Assembly (NCBI GenBank): GCA_017520425.1
Contig: JAFXFO010000024.1
Location: 124,001 to 188,000 of the forward strand
Origin: Lachnospiraceae bacterium
GTDB taxonomy: Bacteria; Bacillota; Clostridia; Lachnospirales; Lachnospiraceae
Direction: 5' to 3'
Length of the DNA: 64,000 nucleotides
The notes beneath the pieces are model-generated. The model had not been told where the DNA came from. It saw nothing but the letters and a program-made list of their open reading frames with translations, and did not search any database. Made by a program: the position numbers and the translations under genes. How positions within the stretch are numbered: the first letter of the stretch is position 1; the number at the start of each line of letters is the position of its first letter. This document shows positions 36,429 through 44,122 of the stretch, one piece after another.

Positions 36429-37560
36429 ACCACATGCGATAGTTTCCACTCAATGCTAAGAATGCGAACATATACAGACAGTTGTCATAATAGCGCCACT
36501 TTCCTTCATTCATGGGAAGGTTCCAGAATTTCTCCACCCATTCCTTACTAAACTCGGTACCTGCTGCCAACACGGACTGTGCCACGGTTGCCGGAATCGC
36601 TATATTGTATATGGATTCTTCCTCCGCCTTGCTACCGTCAATAAACCATTTATAGTATTCATTTTTTCTGGCATATTCAATCAGATATTTCTGTATATTA
36701 GAGGCTGCCGCACACTGTCCTTTATCAATGCCAAACCACTCATAGTCCAAACCGATATTGGCTACGGTACGATAAGAATCACTGAAGAACCAGTCATGTC
36801 TTGTGCCCATCCACTCAAACTTCCTGCTCATGGGGCTACCGTCATACTCTGCGTATTCAGGGCTGAAGCCGGTCACCGGATGACAGGTCTTCACCAGGAA
36901 ATCACGGCCTACATCTGCGGCCTTCTTCCAAAACTCTCTGTCTTCTTCGTTAGCCCACAATGCAAACAACTCATAAAAATGAGGCAGGAAATAAGACGGA
37001 TCCGTAAAGTCCAAAGTAGGAACAAACTTTATCTCGTAATTGTCCAAATCCCACATAGGAAGCTCGCCGCGGCCGCCGCGACCATTATGTAAGCAGTCAT
37101 GCAAAATCTCTCTGGCTTGCTTTGAATATTCATAAATTCCTTCGCCATCACCCCAACGGTGGGATGCAAAGAACAATGACATAGCAAAGAATTCTTCACC
37201 ATCGGATGCAGGACCGGCATCATTTTTACTACCATCCGTACTACAGCTCCATGAGAAGAAACCACCGTTTAGACCATCCTCCATGTACATATAAGTCTTC
37301 GCCCATTTCCACAAGCGGTCAAACTCTTCCTTCATATCCAACTGTACACAAAACATCATACCGTAGGACATACCTTCCGTACGCACATCATTACTTCCCA
37401 CGTCCATGATATATGCCATATCCTCGCCTACGGGATAGTAAACCTGCTTGTCCTCACCGCCGTAAAAGAAGAACTGCTTAACTTCTTCCAAACGCTTCTG
37501 AACTGCTTCTTCTGATATTCCCATTTCCGCAAATACATTACGATATTTCTTCTCCATCAT
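36427..37560 (-). CDS. GH8 reducing-end xylose-releasing exo-oligoxylanase (Rex-like)
   Basis: Glycoside hydrolase family 8, 377 residues, (alpha/alpha)6 barrel, no signal peptide. The length and cytoplasmic location fit Rex enzymes, which take single xyloses from the reducing end of xylo-oligosaccharides. Visible are DVRTEGMSYGMM (general acid Glu 62), ASDGEEFFAMSLFFASHRWG, DFTDPSYFLPHFYELFA and FFSDSYRTVANIG (base Asp 261). The ATG at 37560 follows GGAGG; a second ATG is adjacent. It has its own strong promoter and a terminator behind it, and is divergent from aroA. Confidence 0.92.
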   Translation of the reverse strand: MMEKKYRNVFAEMGISEEAVQKRLEEVKQFFFYGGEDKQVYYPVGEDMAYIMDVGSNDVRTEGMSYGMMFCVQLDMKEEFDRLWKWAKTYMYMEDGLNGGFFSWSCSTDGSKNDAGPASDGEEFFAMSLFFASHRWGDGEGIYEYSKQAREILHDCLHNGRGGRGELPMWDLDNYEIKFVPTLDFTDPSYFLPHFYELFALWANEEDREFWKKAADVGRDFLVKTCHPVTGFSPEYAEYDGSPMSRKFEWMGTRHDWFFSDSYRTVANIGLDYEWFGIDKGQCAAASNIQKYLIEYARKNEYYKWFIDGSKAEEESIYNIAIPATVAQSVLAAGTEFSKEWVEKFWNLPMNEGKWRYYDNCLYMFAFLALSGNYRMW

Positions 37561-37627
37561 ACTCCGATACCTCCATCGTTTCCGCCGCTTTCATAACCTT
37601 CCCGCGGCAAAAATGTAAAAGCTTACA

Positions 37628-37656
37628 TGTATATATATTACTATATAGCATGTCAA
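37628..37656 (-). promoter_or_regulatory. Promoter of GH8 gene
   Basis: The minus strand reads TTGACA (37651-37656), 17 bases, TATACA (37628-37633), about 68 bases before the ATG. A TATTGCTATTTTTTCC motif (37696-37711) lies about 40 bases upstream of the -35. Confidence 0.85.
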
Positions 37657-37729
37657 GCTTTTTTTCTCTTTAACCCTTGTTATTTTTCCGTCAAATATTG
37701 CTATTTTTTCCAAAAATATCCATTGGCTT

Positions 37730-37758
37730 TTGACATCTACCCCATAATTTCGTATACT
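37730..37758 (+). promoter_or_regulatory. Promoter of aroA
   Basis: TTGACA (37730-37735), 17 bases, TATACT (37753-37758), placed 36 bases before the aroA ATG. It is divergent from the GH8 promoter. Confidence 0.88.
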
Positions 37759-37794
37759 CAACTTATGTTGTATGGATTTCAAAGGAGACATATT

Positions 37795-39117
37795 ATGGTT
37801 CATTCGGTTTATAAGGTTTCAAATATATATCAAAAAATTACCGGCATGTCGGTTTTCGGCCCTGTTTCAATAACAGTGCCGGGTTCCAAAAGCATTACCA
37901 ACAGAGCTTTGCTTTTAGCCACTCTGTCAGAAGGCACCACCACTTTACATGGAGTTTTATTCAGTGACGATTCCAGACATTTCTTAAAATGTGTACAGGA
38001 CTTAGGCTTTGAAACAACTGTGGACGAGGATGCTAAAACAGTTACTGTTACCGGTCTGGGTGGCCCCCTTCCCAAGCAAGAAGCTTGGCAATATGTGGGA
38101 AGTGCCGGTACCGCTGCCCGTTTTCTGACCGCTTACTTAGGAATCTCGGAAGGCACCTACCATATGGATGCTTCCGAACAAATGCGCAAACGTCCCATGG
38201 CGCCCCTGCTTACCTCATTGCAAGAGTTAGGATGCGAAGTAAGTTATGAAGGTGCCGAAGGATATTTCCCCTTCACCTTAAAGGGCCATGGCTTCGGCAA
38301 ACAGGAAATCACCGTGGATATTGAGCACAGCAGCCAGTTCTTAAGTGCTCTCCTTATCGCTTCCTGCCTCTCCCCCAAGGATTTTACCATTCAGGTAGAA
38401 GGCGATCACGGTATGGCATATATCAAAATTACCCGCAAAATGATGGAACAGTTTGGTGTATCTACTAAAGTTTCTCCTGACGGGCGGACCTTTACCATTC
38501 CCGCCGGGCAGAAATACAATGCCTTAGACTATCAAATCGAGCCTGACGCTTCCGCTGCTGCATATTTTTATGGATTGGGTATGATTTTAGGCGTTCCCGT
38601 GAAGGTGGCGCATATCACCTTTGACTCCATGCAGGGAGATGTGGAATTTATACGAATCTTAGAAAAAATGGGAGCAGTTTTAACTGAAGATGCGGACGGC
38701 ATCCTGCTGACTCCGCCCACAGAAGGCAAATACCATGGCGTAGACGTAGACATGTCCGCCTGCTCTGACCAGGCCATTACCTTAGCGGCACTGGCACCCT
38801 TTGCAGACTCTCCCACTACCATCCGCGGCATCGGCCACATCCGCTACCAGGAATGCAACCGCATGAATGCCATCGTCACCGAACTTCGCAAGATGGGTAT
38901 CCGCTGTGAAGAAACGGATTCCACTATCACCATCTATCCCGGCAATCCCAAGCCCTCTTTGGTGGACACCTACGAAGACCATCGTATGGCCATGGGCTTC
39001 TCTTTGATAGGACTGCGTGCAGAGGGTATAGAAATTGATAATCCGGGATGCTGTCGGAAGACCTTTGAGAACTATTTTGAATGTTTGGATGAGTGTGTGA
39101 ATAGGCTACTTTCCTAG
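37795..39117 (+). CDS. aroA: 3-phosphoshikimate 1-carboxyvinyltransferase (EPSP synthase)
   Basis: Shikimate pathway enzyme of 440 residues joining shikimate-3-phosphate and phosphoenolpyruvate. ATG at 37795 follows AAAGGAG at good spacing and lies just downstream of the promoter; frames extending further upstream would cross that promoter. Signatures: PGSKSITNRALLLA, GSAGTAARFLTAYL, MRKRPMAPLL, QIEPDASAAAYF, CSDQAITLAALAPF, RYQECNRMNAIVTELRKMG and YEDHRMAMGFSLIGL. Alone here, not with other aro genes; housekeeping. Confidence 0.96.
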   Translation: MVHSVYKVSNIYQKITGMSVFGPVSITVPGSKSITNRALLLATLSEGTTTLHGVLFSDDSRHFLKCVQDLGFETTVDEDAKTVTVTGLGGPLPKQEAWQYVGSAGTAARFLTAYLGISEGTYHMDASEQMRKRPMAPLLTSLQELGCEVSYEGAEGYFPFTLKGHGFGKQEITVDIEHSSQFLSALLIASCLSPKDFTIQVEGDHGMAYIKITRKMMEQFGVSTKVSPDGRTFTIPAGQKYNALDYQIEPDASAAAYFYGLGMILGVPVKVAHITFDSMQGDVEFIRILEKMGAVLTEDADGILLTPPTEGKYHGVDVDMSACSDQAITLAALAPFADSPTTIRGIGHIRYQECNRMNAIVTELRKMGIRCEETDSTITIYPGNPKPSLVDTYEDHRMAMGFSLIGLRAEGIEIDNPGCCRKTFENYFECLDECVNRLLS

Positions 39118-39425
39118 GAAATACGCGGATTGGACATATACTCAAAAAACTGACTAATATGTCCAAAAAGGAAGGCATATCAGAGCAAAATACCGCTTTT
39201 CATGTGCCAATTGGACATATAGAAAATAATATACTTAATATGTCCACAAAATGGGGCTATCCATGGACATCTGAGAAGTATAATTTCGTATATGTCCAAA
39301 CCACCTCAAAAAATAAGCTGATTTGCGCGGAAAATGACTGTTTTTTGGATGTTTTGAGAGGGAATTTTTGTATATATCCAAATAGTAAAATACATCGTAA
39401 CATTAAAGTTGATGGAGGGATAGTC
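39118..39425 (+). repeat. Three inverted-repeat units with 27-bp periodicity upstream of XRE gene
   Basis: This gap of about 300 bases holds no gene. It has three units of TTGGACATAT and ATATGTCCAA, each pair starting 27 bases apart: 39130/39157 (perfect), 39211/39238 (one mismatch) and 39263/39290 (two mismatches). A lone half-site TATATATCCAAA lies at 39371. Units 1 and 2 start 81 (3 x 27) bases apart. They could be regulator sites or hairpins in the leader of the XRE gene; the first may also end the aroA transcript. In units 1 and 2 TTGGAC and TAATAT are 19 bases apart, so weak promoters are possible. Confidence 0.65.
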
Positions 39426-39851
39426 TTGACCTTTGGAGATCGTTTATTTGAATTACGTAAAACTAAAAATATATCACAGGAAGAACTGGCCGAATTATTG
39501 GATGTGTCCCGACAATCCATTTCAAAATGGGAAAATGACAAGGCTTATCCGGAAATGACAAGACTTCTTTTTATGAGTGATTATTTTGAAGTCTCTTTGG
39601 ATTATCTAATGAGAGGAGAAGAGAACGGTTCAAGCAAAGAAGAAGTTGCAATAAATTATAAAGCACGGAATCTTCTGATGATTTGGAATAGCTTTGTATC
39701 AAACTTATCAGATAAGCAACGAAAATTGTTGATGGTACTATATATTTTATTGGTATGTATTTTTGTTGCAATTATTGGTGCTTTTGCCTATGGCGGTGGA
39801 TACGCGATAGGGAAAGGTATTGGTCATATCACAAATTACCTGAATTTATAA
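39426..39851 (+). CDS. XRE-family regulator with C-terminal membrane segments
   Basis: Protein of 141 residues: HTH of the Cro/C1 type (FGDRLFELRKTKNISQEELA, VSRQSISKWENDKAYPEM) followed by a linker and a hydrophobic tail (LLMVLYILLVCIFVAIIGAF, then a Gly-rich amphipathic end). The start is TTG at 39426, placed 6 bases after GGAGGG; the open frame extends to 39159 but that part is repeat sequence without coding character. A DNA-binding domain tethered to the membrane suggests a signal sensed at the membrane. A 51-residue membrane protein gene follows 101 bases downstream. The 27-bp-periodic repeats lie directly upstream. Confidence 0.8.
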   Translation: MTFGDRLFELRKTKNISQEELAELLDVSRQSISKWENDKAYPEMTRLLFMSDYFEVSLDYLMRGEENGSSKEEVAINYKARNLLMIWNSFVSNLSDKQRKLLMVLYILLVCIFVAIIGAFAYGGGYAIGKGIGHITNYLNL

Positions 39852-39952
39852 CTGCAACCTCAAGTTTACATACATGCAACCTTGACTTTATAGTGCTTTT
39901 AAGTTATTCATGTTACCTTTTATGTGTAAAAAACATTTAGGAGGTAATTTAA

Positions 39953-40108
39953 GTGAATAATGCAAAAAAGATAATCGAAGATTGGTTTCACTCTGGGACA
40001 AAAAGTGAGGTTATTATCAAGAAAGCTTTTCTTTATCTATTTACTGGATGGATTGTATATCAATTAGGATATGCCCTTGGAACTTTCTTAGCAAATATTG
40101 GGTTTTAA
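39953..40108 (+). CDS. Small membrane protein (51 aa)
   Basis: GTG start at 39953, placed 8 bases after AGGAGG, opens a 51-residue frame ending TAA at 40106-40108. The N-terminal half is charged (NNAKKIIEDWFHSGTKSEV); the C-terminal half is one hydrophobic segment (AFLYLFTGWIVYQLGYALG) ending NIGF. It resembles the tail of the preceding XRE/TM protein in size and arrangement and may interact with it. I do not recognise a family. The excellent ribosome site is the main support. Confidence 0.65.
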   Translation: MNNAKKIIEDWFHSGTKSEVIIKKAFLYLFTGWIVYQLGYALGTFLANIGF

Positions 40109-40121
40109 GCGCAAACAAATC

Positions 40122-40178
40122 ATGCGCCCTACCGGAACTGTGCGACACAAAGTGTTGCACAGTTCCTGCAGGGCGCAT
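40122..40178. terminator. Long hairpin between convergent genes
   Basis: ATGCGCCCT/AGGGCGCAT (40122-40130, 40170-40178), GGAACTGTGC/GCACAGTTCC (40134-40143, 40157-40166) and ACAC/GTGT form one long interrupted stem around AAA. It lies between the small membrane protein gene and the convergent NAD operon end. It lacks a T-run on both sides, so it may block transcription from both directions weakly or protect 3' ends. Confidence 0.6.
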
Positions 40179-40181
40179 TGC

Positions 40182-41084
40182 TCACGCAAAGGCTTCCACC
40201 TTTCTTTTAAACAACTTCGCCGGTCTGTGTCCGTTACCTTCCAGTATCTGCTCCGTTTCCACCACCAGCTCATCCACCTTTCTGCGGAAGTTGGGTGTCA
40301 AAAGCTTCTCATCCAGTACCAGTTCAAAGGTATTCTGAAGCTGTGTCAATGTAAAGAATTCCGGCATCAAATCAAAGGCCAGCTTCCAATCATTCTTCAC
40401 ACTTTTTCTTAAAAACAGCAAGGTCTGCAATATAATCTTCCCATGGTCGAAGGCCAGTCCTTCACTGTCCACGATTTCATAACTCACCTTTTCATGATAA
40501 TTTACAAACCGCTTCTGTTCCTTTATCACAGCTTTTAACACCACACCGCTTTCCTCATGACTAAGAGTCAGGTTATACTCTGTCACCAGCTCTGCTGCCT
40601 CTTCCTGCAGCTTACGTTTCTCCTCTTTCACTGTCAGCTCCACAGAAAACCACTTGGCTTCCCAGGCATCCGAGCCGCCTCTGGGTTTGCAGGTCTCCCC
40701 ATCCACCAGGGACAAAAAGGTATTGGAAATAATCCACCCTCTGGGGTCTCTGCCCACTTCACCGAAAGTGCCTGCCAGCTGCAGATAGGCCGCCTTCACA
40801 TGGGTCTCCTCATAAAGCTCCCGCAGGGCCGTTTCCTGCACATCCTCATCCGGTCTGCAAAAGCCGCCGGGCAGTGCCCACAAGTCCTTAAAAGGGTAGG
40901 TGGCACGCTTGATTAATAACAGCTTTAAAGCCTTCTTTGGAAGCTTTTTGTAATTCTCCCGCTCCCCATCCTCCATAATGGAGAAAATCGCAATATCCGT
41001 AGCAAGAGAGGGGCGCTCAAACCGGGCTATGTCGTAGCCGGCCAAATACGCCCTTTCCTCCTCACTCATTACATACAAACTCAT
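40182..41084 (-). CDS. nrtR: NrtR-like Nudix transcriptional regulator of NAD metabolism
   Basis: Protein of 300 residues: N-terminal Nudix domain with box GGFCRPDEDVQETALRELYEE (catalytic glutamates kept; the usual box Gly near its end is His), followed by a C-terminal winged-helix-like part (LTQLQNTFELVLDEKLLTPN, FRRKVDELV). This layout is that of NrtR, which binds ADP-ribose and represses NAD genes; some members still hydrolyse. The start at 41084 is chosen for its 6-base spacing from GAGGA; an ATG two codons earlier abuts the site. Being last in an operon of NAD genes strongly supports the call and autoregulation through the palindromes at 44654-44710. Confidence 0.83.
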   Translation of the reverse strand: MSLYVMSEEERAYLAGYDIARFERPSLATDIAIFSIMEDGERENYKKLPKKALKLLLIKRATYPFKDLWALPGGFCRPDEDVQETALRELYEETHVKAAYLQLAGTFGEVGRDPRGWIISNTFLSLVDGETCKPRGGSDAWEAKWFSVELTVKEEKRKLQEEAAELVTEYNLTLSHEESGVVLKAVIKEQKRFVNYHEKVSYEIVDSEGLAFDHGKIILQTLLFLRKSVKNDWKLAFDLMPEFFTLTQLQNTFELVLDEKLLTPNFRRKVDELVVETEQILEGNGHRPAKLFKRKVEAFA

Positions 41085-41095
41085 AAACATTCCTC

Positions 41096-41824
41096 TTAGG
41101 GTTCGAAGCAGGGCATCAGCTCCAGCTTAAACAAATTCTTCTTGTGCTTATCATCGATGAGTGCCTTTTTAACCGGATCCTCACAAACACCCTCACGGAT
41201 ATATTTATCCAGCATCTCATAGGTAAAGCCCAGATTATCCTCATCGGTTTTGCCGCTGAGTCCGTCGATGGGCACCTTCTCTACCAAATCCTCAGGCAAT
41301 CCCAATACTCTTCCCATTTCCTTTACTTCGGTTACGGTAAGTCTGGACAGAGGGCTGAAATCTCCCACGCTGTCGCCGTATCTGGTGGAATATCCCACCC
41401 AATCCTCAGACAGATTACAGGTATTGGCCACACGGCCGTTCATACTCTGGCTCACTGCATACACCGCTGCCATACGGAGTCTGGGAGGCAGATTGATAAT
41501 GGTCTGGTTGGACACTTCGATATCCTTCATCTCTCCCAAAATCCCCTTCATGGCACTTTCAATATTAATCACATAGCTCTTGATCCCTAAGTGGTCCACC
41601 AACTTCTGTGCCATATCGATATCTGCCTGCACGCCGCAGGGCATCATGACACCAATGACTCTATCCTTACCCAAAGCTTCCACACAAAGGGCTGCCACGA
41701 TGGAGCTGTCCTTGCCGCCGGATACGCCAAGTACCGCATTACAGCCCTTGCCGTTCTCCTCAAACCAGTCACGTATCCATTGTACACACCTTTCTGTCAT
41801 TTCCTTTGCATTAAACTGATACAT
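41096..41824 (-). CDS. nadE: NH3-dependent NAD synthetase
   Basis: Enzyme of 242 residues that amidates nicotinate adenine dinucleotide to NAD. The PP-loop is LGVSGGKDSSIVAALC; further marks are RLRMAAVYAVSQ, NLSEDWVGYSTRYGDSVGDFSPL and GLSGKTDEDNLGFTYEMLD. No glutaminase domain, so ammonia is the nitrogen source. The start at 41824 (MYQFNAKEM) follows GAGG; the in-frame ATG at 41845 lacks a site. 24 bases after the NadV gene and 11 before the NrtR gene. Confidence 0.95.
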   Translation of the reverse strand: MYQFNAKEMTERCVQWIRDWFEENGKGCNAVLGVSGGKDSSIVAALCVEALGKDRVIGVMMPCGVQADIDMAQKLVDHLGIKSYVINIESAMKGILGEMKDIEVSNQTIINLPPRLRMAAVYAVSQSMNGRVANTCNLSEDWVGYSTRYGDSVGDFSPLSRLTVTEVKEMGRVLGLPEDLVEKVPIDGLSGKTDEDNLGFTYEMLDKYIREGVCEDPVKKALIDDKHKKNLFKLELMPCFEP

Positions 41825-41848
41825 ATTTTCGTCCTCTCTTTTCATCCA

Positions 41849-43312
41849 CTAAAATTTACCGTTATGCAGCTTTGCACGTATCTGCTGCAAATTCTGCCCC
41901 ACCAACAGCTTACCATCTCTAAATACGGGAAGCAACTGATTTTCTGTATTTGTGCATGCCTCCTCCCAGGTAAAGCCATCCTTGAAGCTTAAGTCCTCAT
42001 ATACCACGCAACAGCCCTTCTGAGACTTCTTAAATCCGCCATCCTTAGGATTCTTAAAGATGGGATAGGGCTGATGTGCGATTTCACAGTAGGTAGCCTT
42101 GATACAAGAGCTGAAGGTATCTCTGGTAAAGGGCTTTAAGATACCATCCTCTTCGATACACTGCATGGAGAAGGAACCTACGCCCAAGGCCACATTAGAG
42201 CAGGCAAAGCCGTTCTCTTCCAGAATACGATAGATTTCCTCACAACGCTGTATGGTAATGGAATCCCCGTATATGGCCTTTACATGAGGGTCTAAGACTT
42301 TATAACCCTTGCTGTTTACGGTACCTCCAAACTGGTCCCAAAGCTTAAATACGGTCTGGGTTACCACATCCACGCACTCGCCGGAATCACCACGCATCAA
42401 CATACAACCATTATGTGCCAGAATCTCCTTTTTTAACCGTGGCAGGATGTTGTCAATCACATTCCAGTAGTCGTATGAATCCAGCACCGCACTGAAGCTG
42501 GTATTGGGATAAATCTCTGTCAAAAGTCTTCGAAGCAAGGTCTCCTCGTCTCCGTCCATGGCGTAATTACTGCACATTACACTATGCTCCGTACTGGGAC
42601 TTCCGAAAGCCACCGGCTCCTTGGTACAGTCACAGTCATACATCTGCTCCAAATAAGGAATGGTAGGCACGGTAGCGGTATTCAAGAAGGATAAACACCA
42701 ACCGGCACCGGCCTTGATAGCGGACTCGGTACATTCCTCGCCGCGGAAGTCGAAAGCTCCCAATGCTTTTGAGCGGGCCACATTATCATCACAAGTTTTA
42801 TCATAATAAGCATTTACAATCTGACGGTAGGTATAACCAACCGTAGCTGCAATCATGGGATGCCAGCTTTCCGCAGAAATCAAGCTTTCCAAAGACTGGG
42901 GCAACCATGCAAACTCAGGATGGGTATTGGTGATGCCGAACATGGGCACATGCATGGGCACCAAAGTACCCTCAGGCAAAGCGATGATCTCAATAGGCAG
43001 ATAACCTAATTTGTGCAGCTTTTCAATCTTCTCAATCTTGTAAGCCTCCGCACCCAAAGTAGCGTCCATGATTCTCTTATACTCGCCTATTACCTCGTCA
43101 AAGGGCTTTCCGAAAAACTCCTCATTAAAATACTCTATCAAATAGGTCTTAATAAAGCCCTGTAAGCCAAACATAACCACCTTATCCCAACGATTCACAC
43201 GGCTCATTCTGGGAGTAAAATAGGACACGGACTTGGTAATGTCCTTCGGCAGCATCTCCGCATGCACGGCCTTATAGAAATCAATTAATAACATAGGATT
43301 CACTTTATTCAT
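41849..43312 (-). CDS. nadV: Nicotinamide phosphoribosyltransferase (NadV/NAMPT)
   Basis: Enzyme of 487 residues joining nicotinamide and PRPP to NMN. Marks: NPMLLIDFYKAVHAEMLP, YFTPRMSR, HPMIAATVGYTYRQ, LGAFDFRGEECTESA, GSPSTEHSVMCSNYAMDGDE, DSYDYWNVIDNILP, LMRGDSGECVDVV and VKAIYGDSITIQR. The start at 43312 follows GGAGG and overlaps the end of the Prs-like gene by 8 bases. A pair of Prs-like and NadV-like enzymes is also the make-up of the phage NARP1 pathway, where the substrate is ADP-ribose pyrophosphate instead of PRPP, so the exact acceptor should be tested. Confidence 0.93.
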   Translation of the reverse strand: MNKVNPMLLIDFYKAVHAEMLPKDITKSVSYFTPRMSRVNRWDKVVMFGLQGFIKTYLIEYFNEEFFGKPFDEVIGEYKRIMDATLGAEAYKIEKIEKLHKLGYLPIEIIALPEGTLVPMHVPMFGITNTHPEFAWLPQSLESLISAESWHPMIAATVGYTYRQIVNAYYDKTCDDNVARSKALGAFDFRGEECTESAIKAGAGWCLSFLNTATVPTIPYLEQMYDCDCTKEPVAFGSPSTEHSVMCSNYAMDGDEETLLRRLLTEIYPNTSFSAVLDSYDYWNVIDNILPRLKKEILAHNGCMLMRGDSGECVDVVTQTVFKLWDQFGGTVNSKGYKVLDPHVKAIYGDSITIQRCEEIYRILEENGFACSNVALGVGSFSMQCIEEDGILKPFTRDTFSSCIKATYCEIAHQPYPIFKNPKDGGFKKSQKGCCVVYEDLSFKDGFTWEEACTNTENQLLPVFRDGKLLVGQNLQQIRAKLHNGKF

Positions 43313-44093
43313 AGTTAAATACCTCCACCTTCTCATGTTCTCCTGCGAAAATACTGTCGGTGGTAAACACCTTATCTACCCAATCACCGGTTAATAATTC
43401 CCCTTCAAAAATACTGTTTTCACAGTGGGAAATATACAGATACACTTCCTTAGCTCCCAACTCCTTCAATTCCTTGGCACTGTAGTAAAAAGTTCCTCCC
43501 TTACTACAGATATCATCCACGATTAATACGATGCTTCCGGGAATACATTCTGTTTGGCCGGTCACATCCAGACCCTTAATCTGTCCGGTAGCCCAATCCC
43601 TCTTCTTAATACCAAAAGCATAGGGCAAATCGAACATATTGCTGTAACGCTTCATGGCACCCTCATCCGGGAAGAAAAGCATCAGCTTATCGGTAGCTAT
43701 CCGGTCCAATACCTTTTCCACGTATTTCTTGGGAGTCTGTATCTCAATATGCTCAAACAGAGCTTCACTTACATAGGAATGTGGATCCAGTACGGTTACC
43801 TTCTGAAACTTAAGTTCGTTTATCAACTCCGCAAAATACTTTAAGGTGAACACATCCTCCTTGGTCTTCACTCTGTCCTGGCGGGCATTAGGGATGTAGG
43901 GCATTTTCAATTCTATTTTCTCCACGCCCTTGGACTGCAAATGCTTTGTTAGAAAATATAAAGCCAGCATTTCTTCATTCTTCTCAAACAGCCAGGTAAT
44001 GGTAACCGGTTCTGCCGGTGCCCCCTCCTTAATAAGAAAGGTGCCATCCGGAAATTTATTCAAATCCACTTGTTTGTCATTCAGCTTAATCAT
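43305..44093 (-). CDS. Ribose-phosphate pyrophosphokinase-like enzyme
   Basis: Phosphoribosyl pyrophosphate synthetase-like protein of 262 residues, clearly shorter than housekeeping Prs (about 310-320). Seen are MPYIPNARQDRV, VTVLDPHSYVSEALF, FFPDEGAMKRYS and the PRPP-loop-like VLIVDDICSKGGTFYYSAKEL. ATG at 44093 follows GGAGGAG. It is translationally coupled to NadV, so it probably supplies the activated ribose donor. In phage NARP1 a similar enzyme (Adps) works on ADP-ribose. Which substrate this one uses cannot be read by eye. Confidence 0.85.
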   Translation of the reverse strand: MIKLNDKQVDLNKFPDGTFLIKEGAPAEPVTITWLFEKNEEMLALYFLTKHLQSKGVEKIELKMPYIPNARQDRVKTKEDVFTLKYFAELINELKFQKVTVLDPHSYVSEALFEHIEIQTPKKYVEKVLDRIATDKLMLFFPDEGAMKRYSNMFDLPYAFGIKKRDWATGQIKGLDVTGQTECIPGSIVLIVDDICSKGGTFYYSAKELKELGAKEVYLYISHCENSIFEGELLTGDWVDKVFTTDSIFAGEHEKVEVFNYE

Positions 44094-44122
44094 CTTCTAT
44101 CTCCTCCCTCAAAGAATTCGAC

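Noticed and set aside
37627-37794. N-terminal extension of aroA upstream of 37795
   Set aside because: It would cross the TTGACA/TATACT promoter and lacks a ribosome site; the family starts at the chosen ATG.
39130-39382. CRISPR-like array
   Set aside because: Repeats are 10-bp inverted half-sites with unequal unit spacing, there are no unique spacers of constant length and no cas genes.
39159-39425. In-frame N-terminal extension of the XRE regulator (MSKKEGISEQ...)
   Set aside because: It runs through the 27-bp-periodic repeats, lacks a ribosome site, and the XRE domain starts right after a TTG with GGAGGG.
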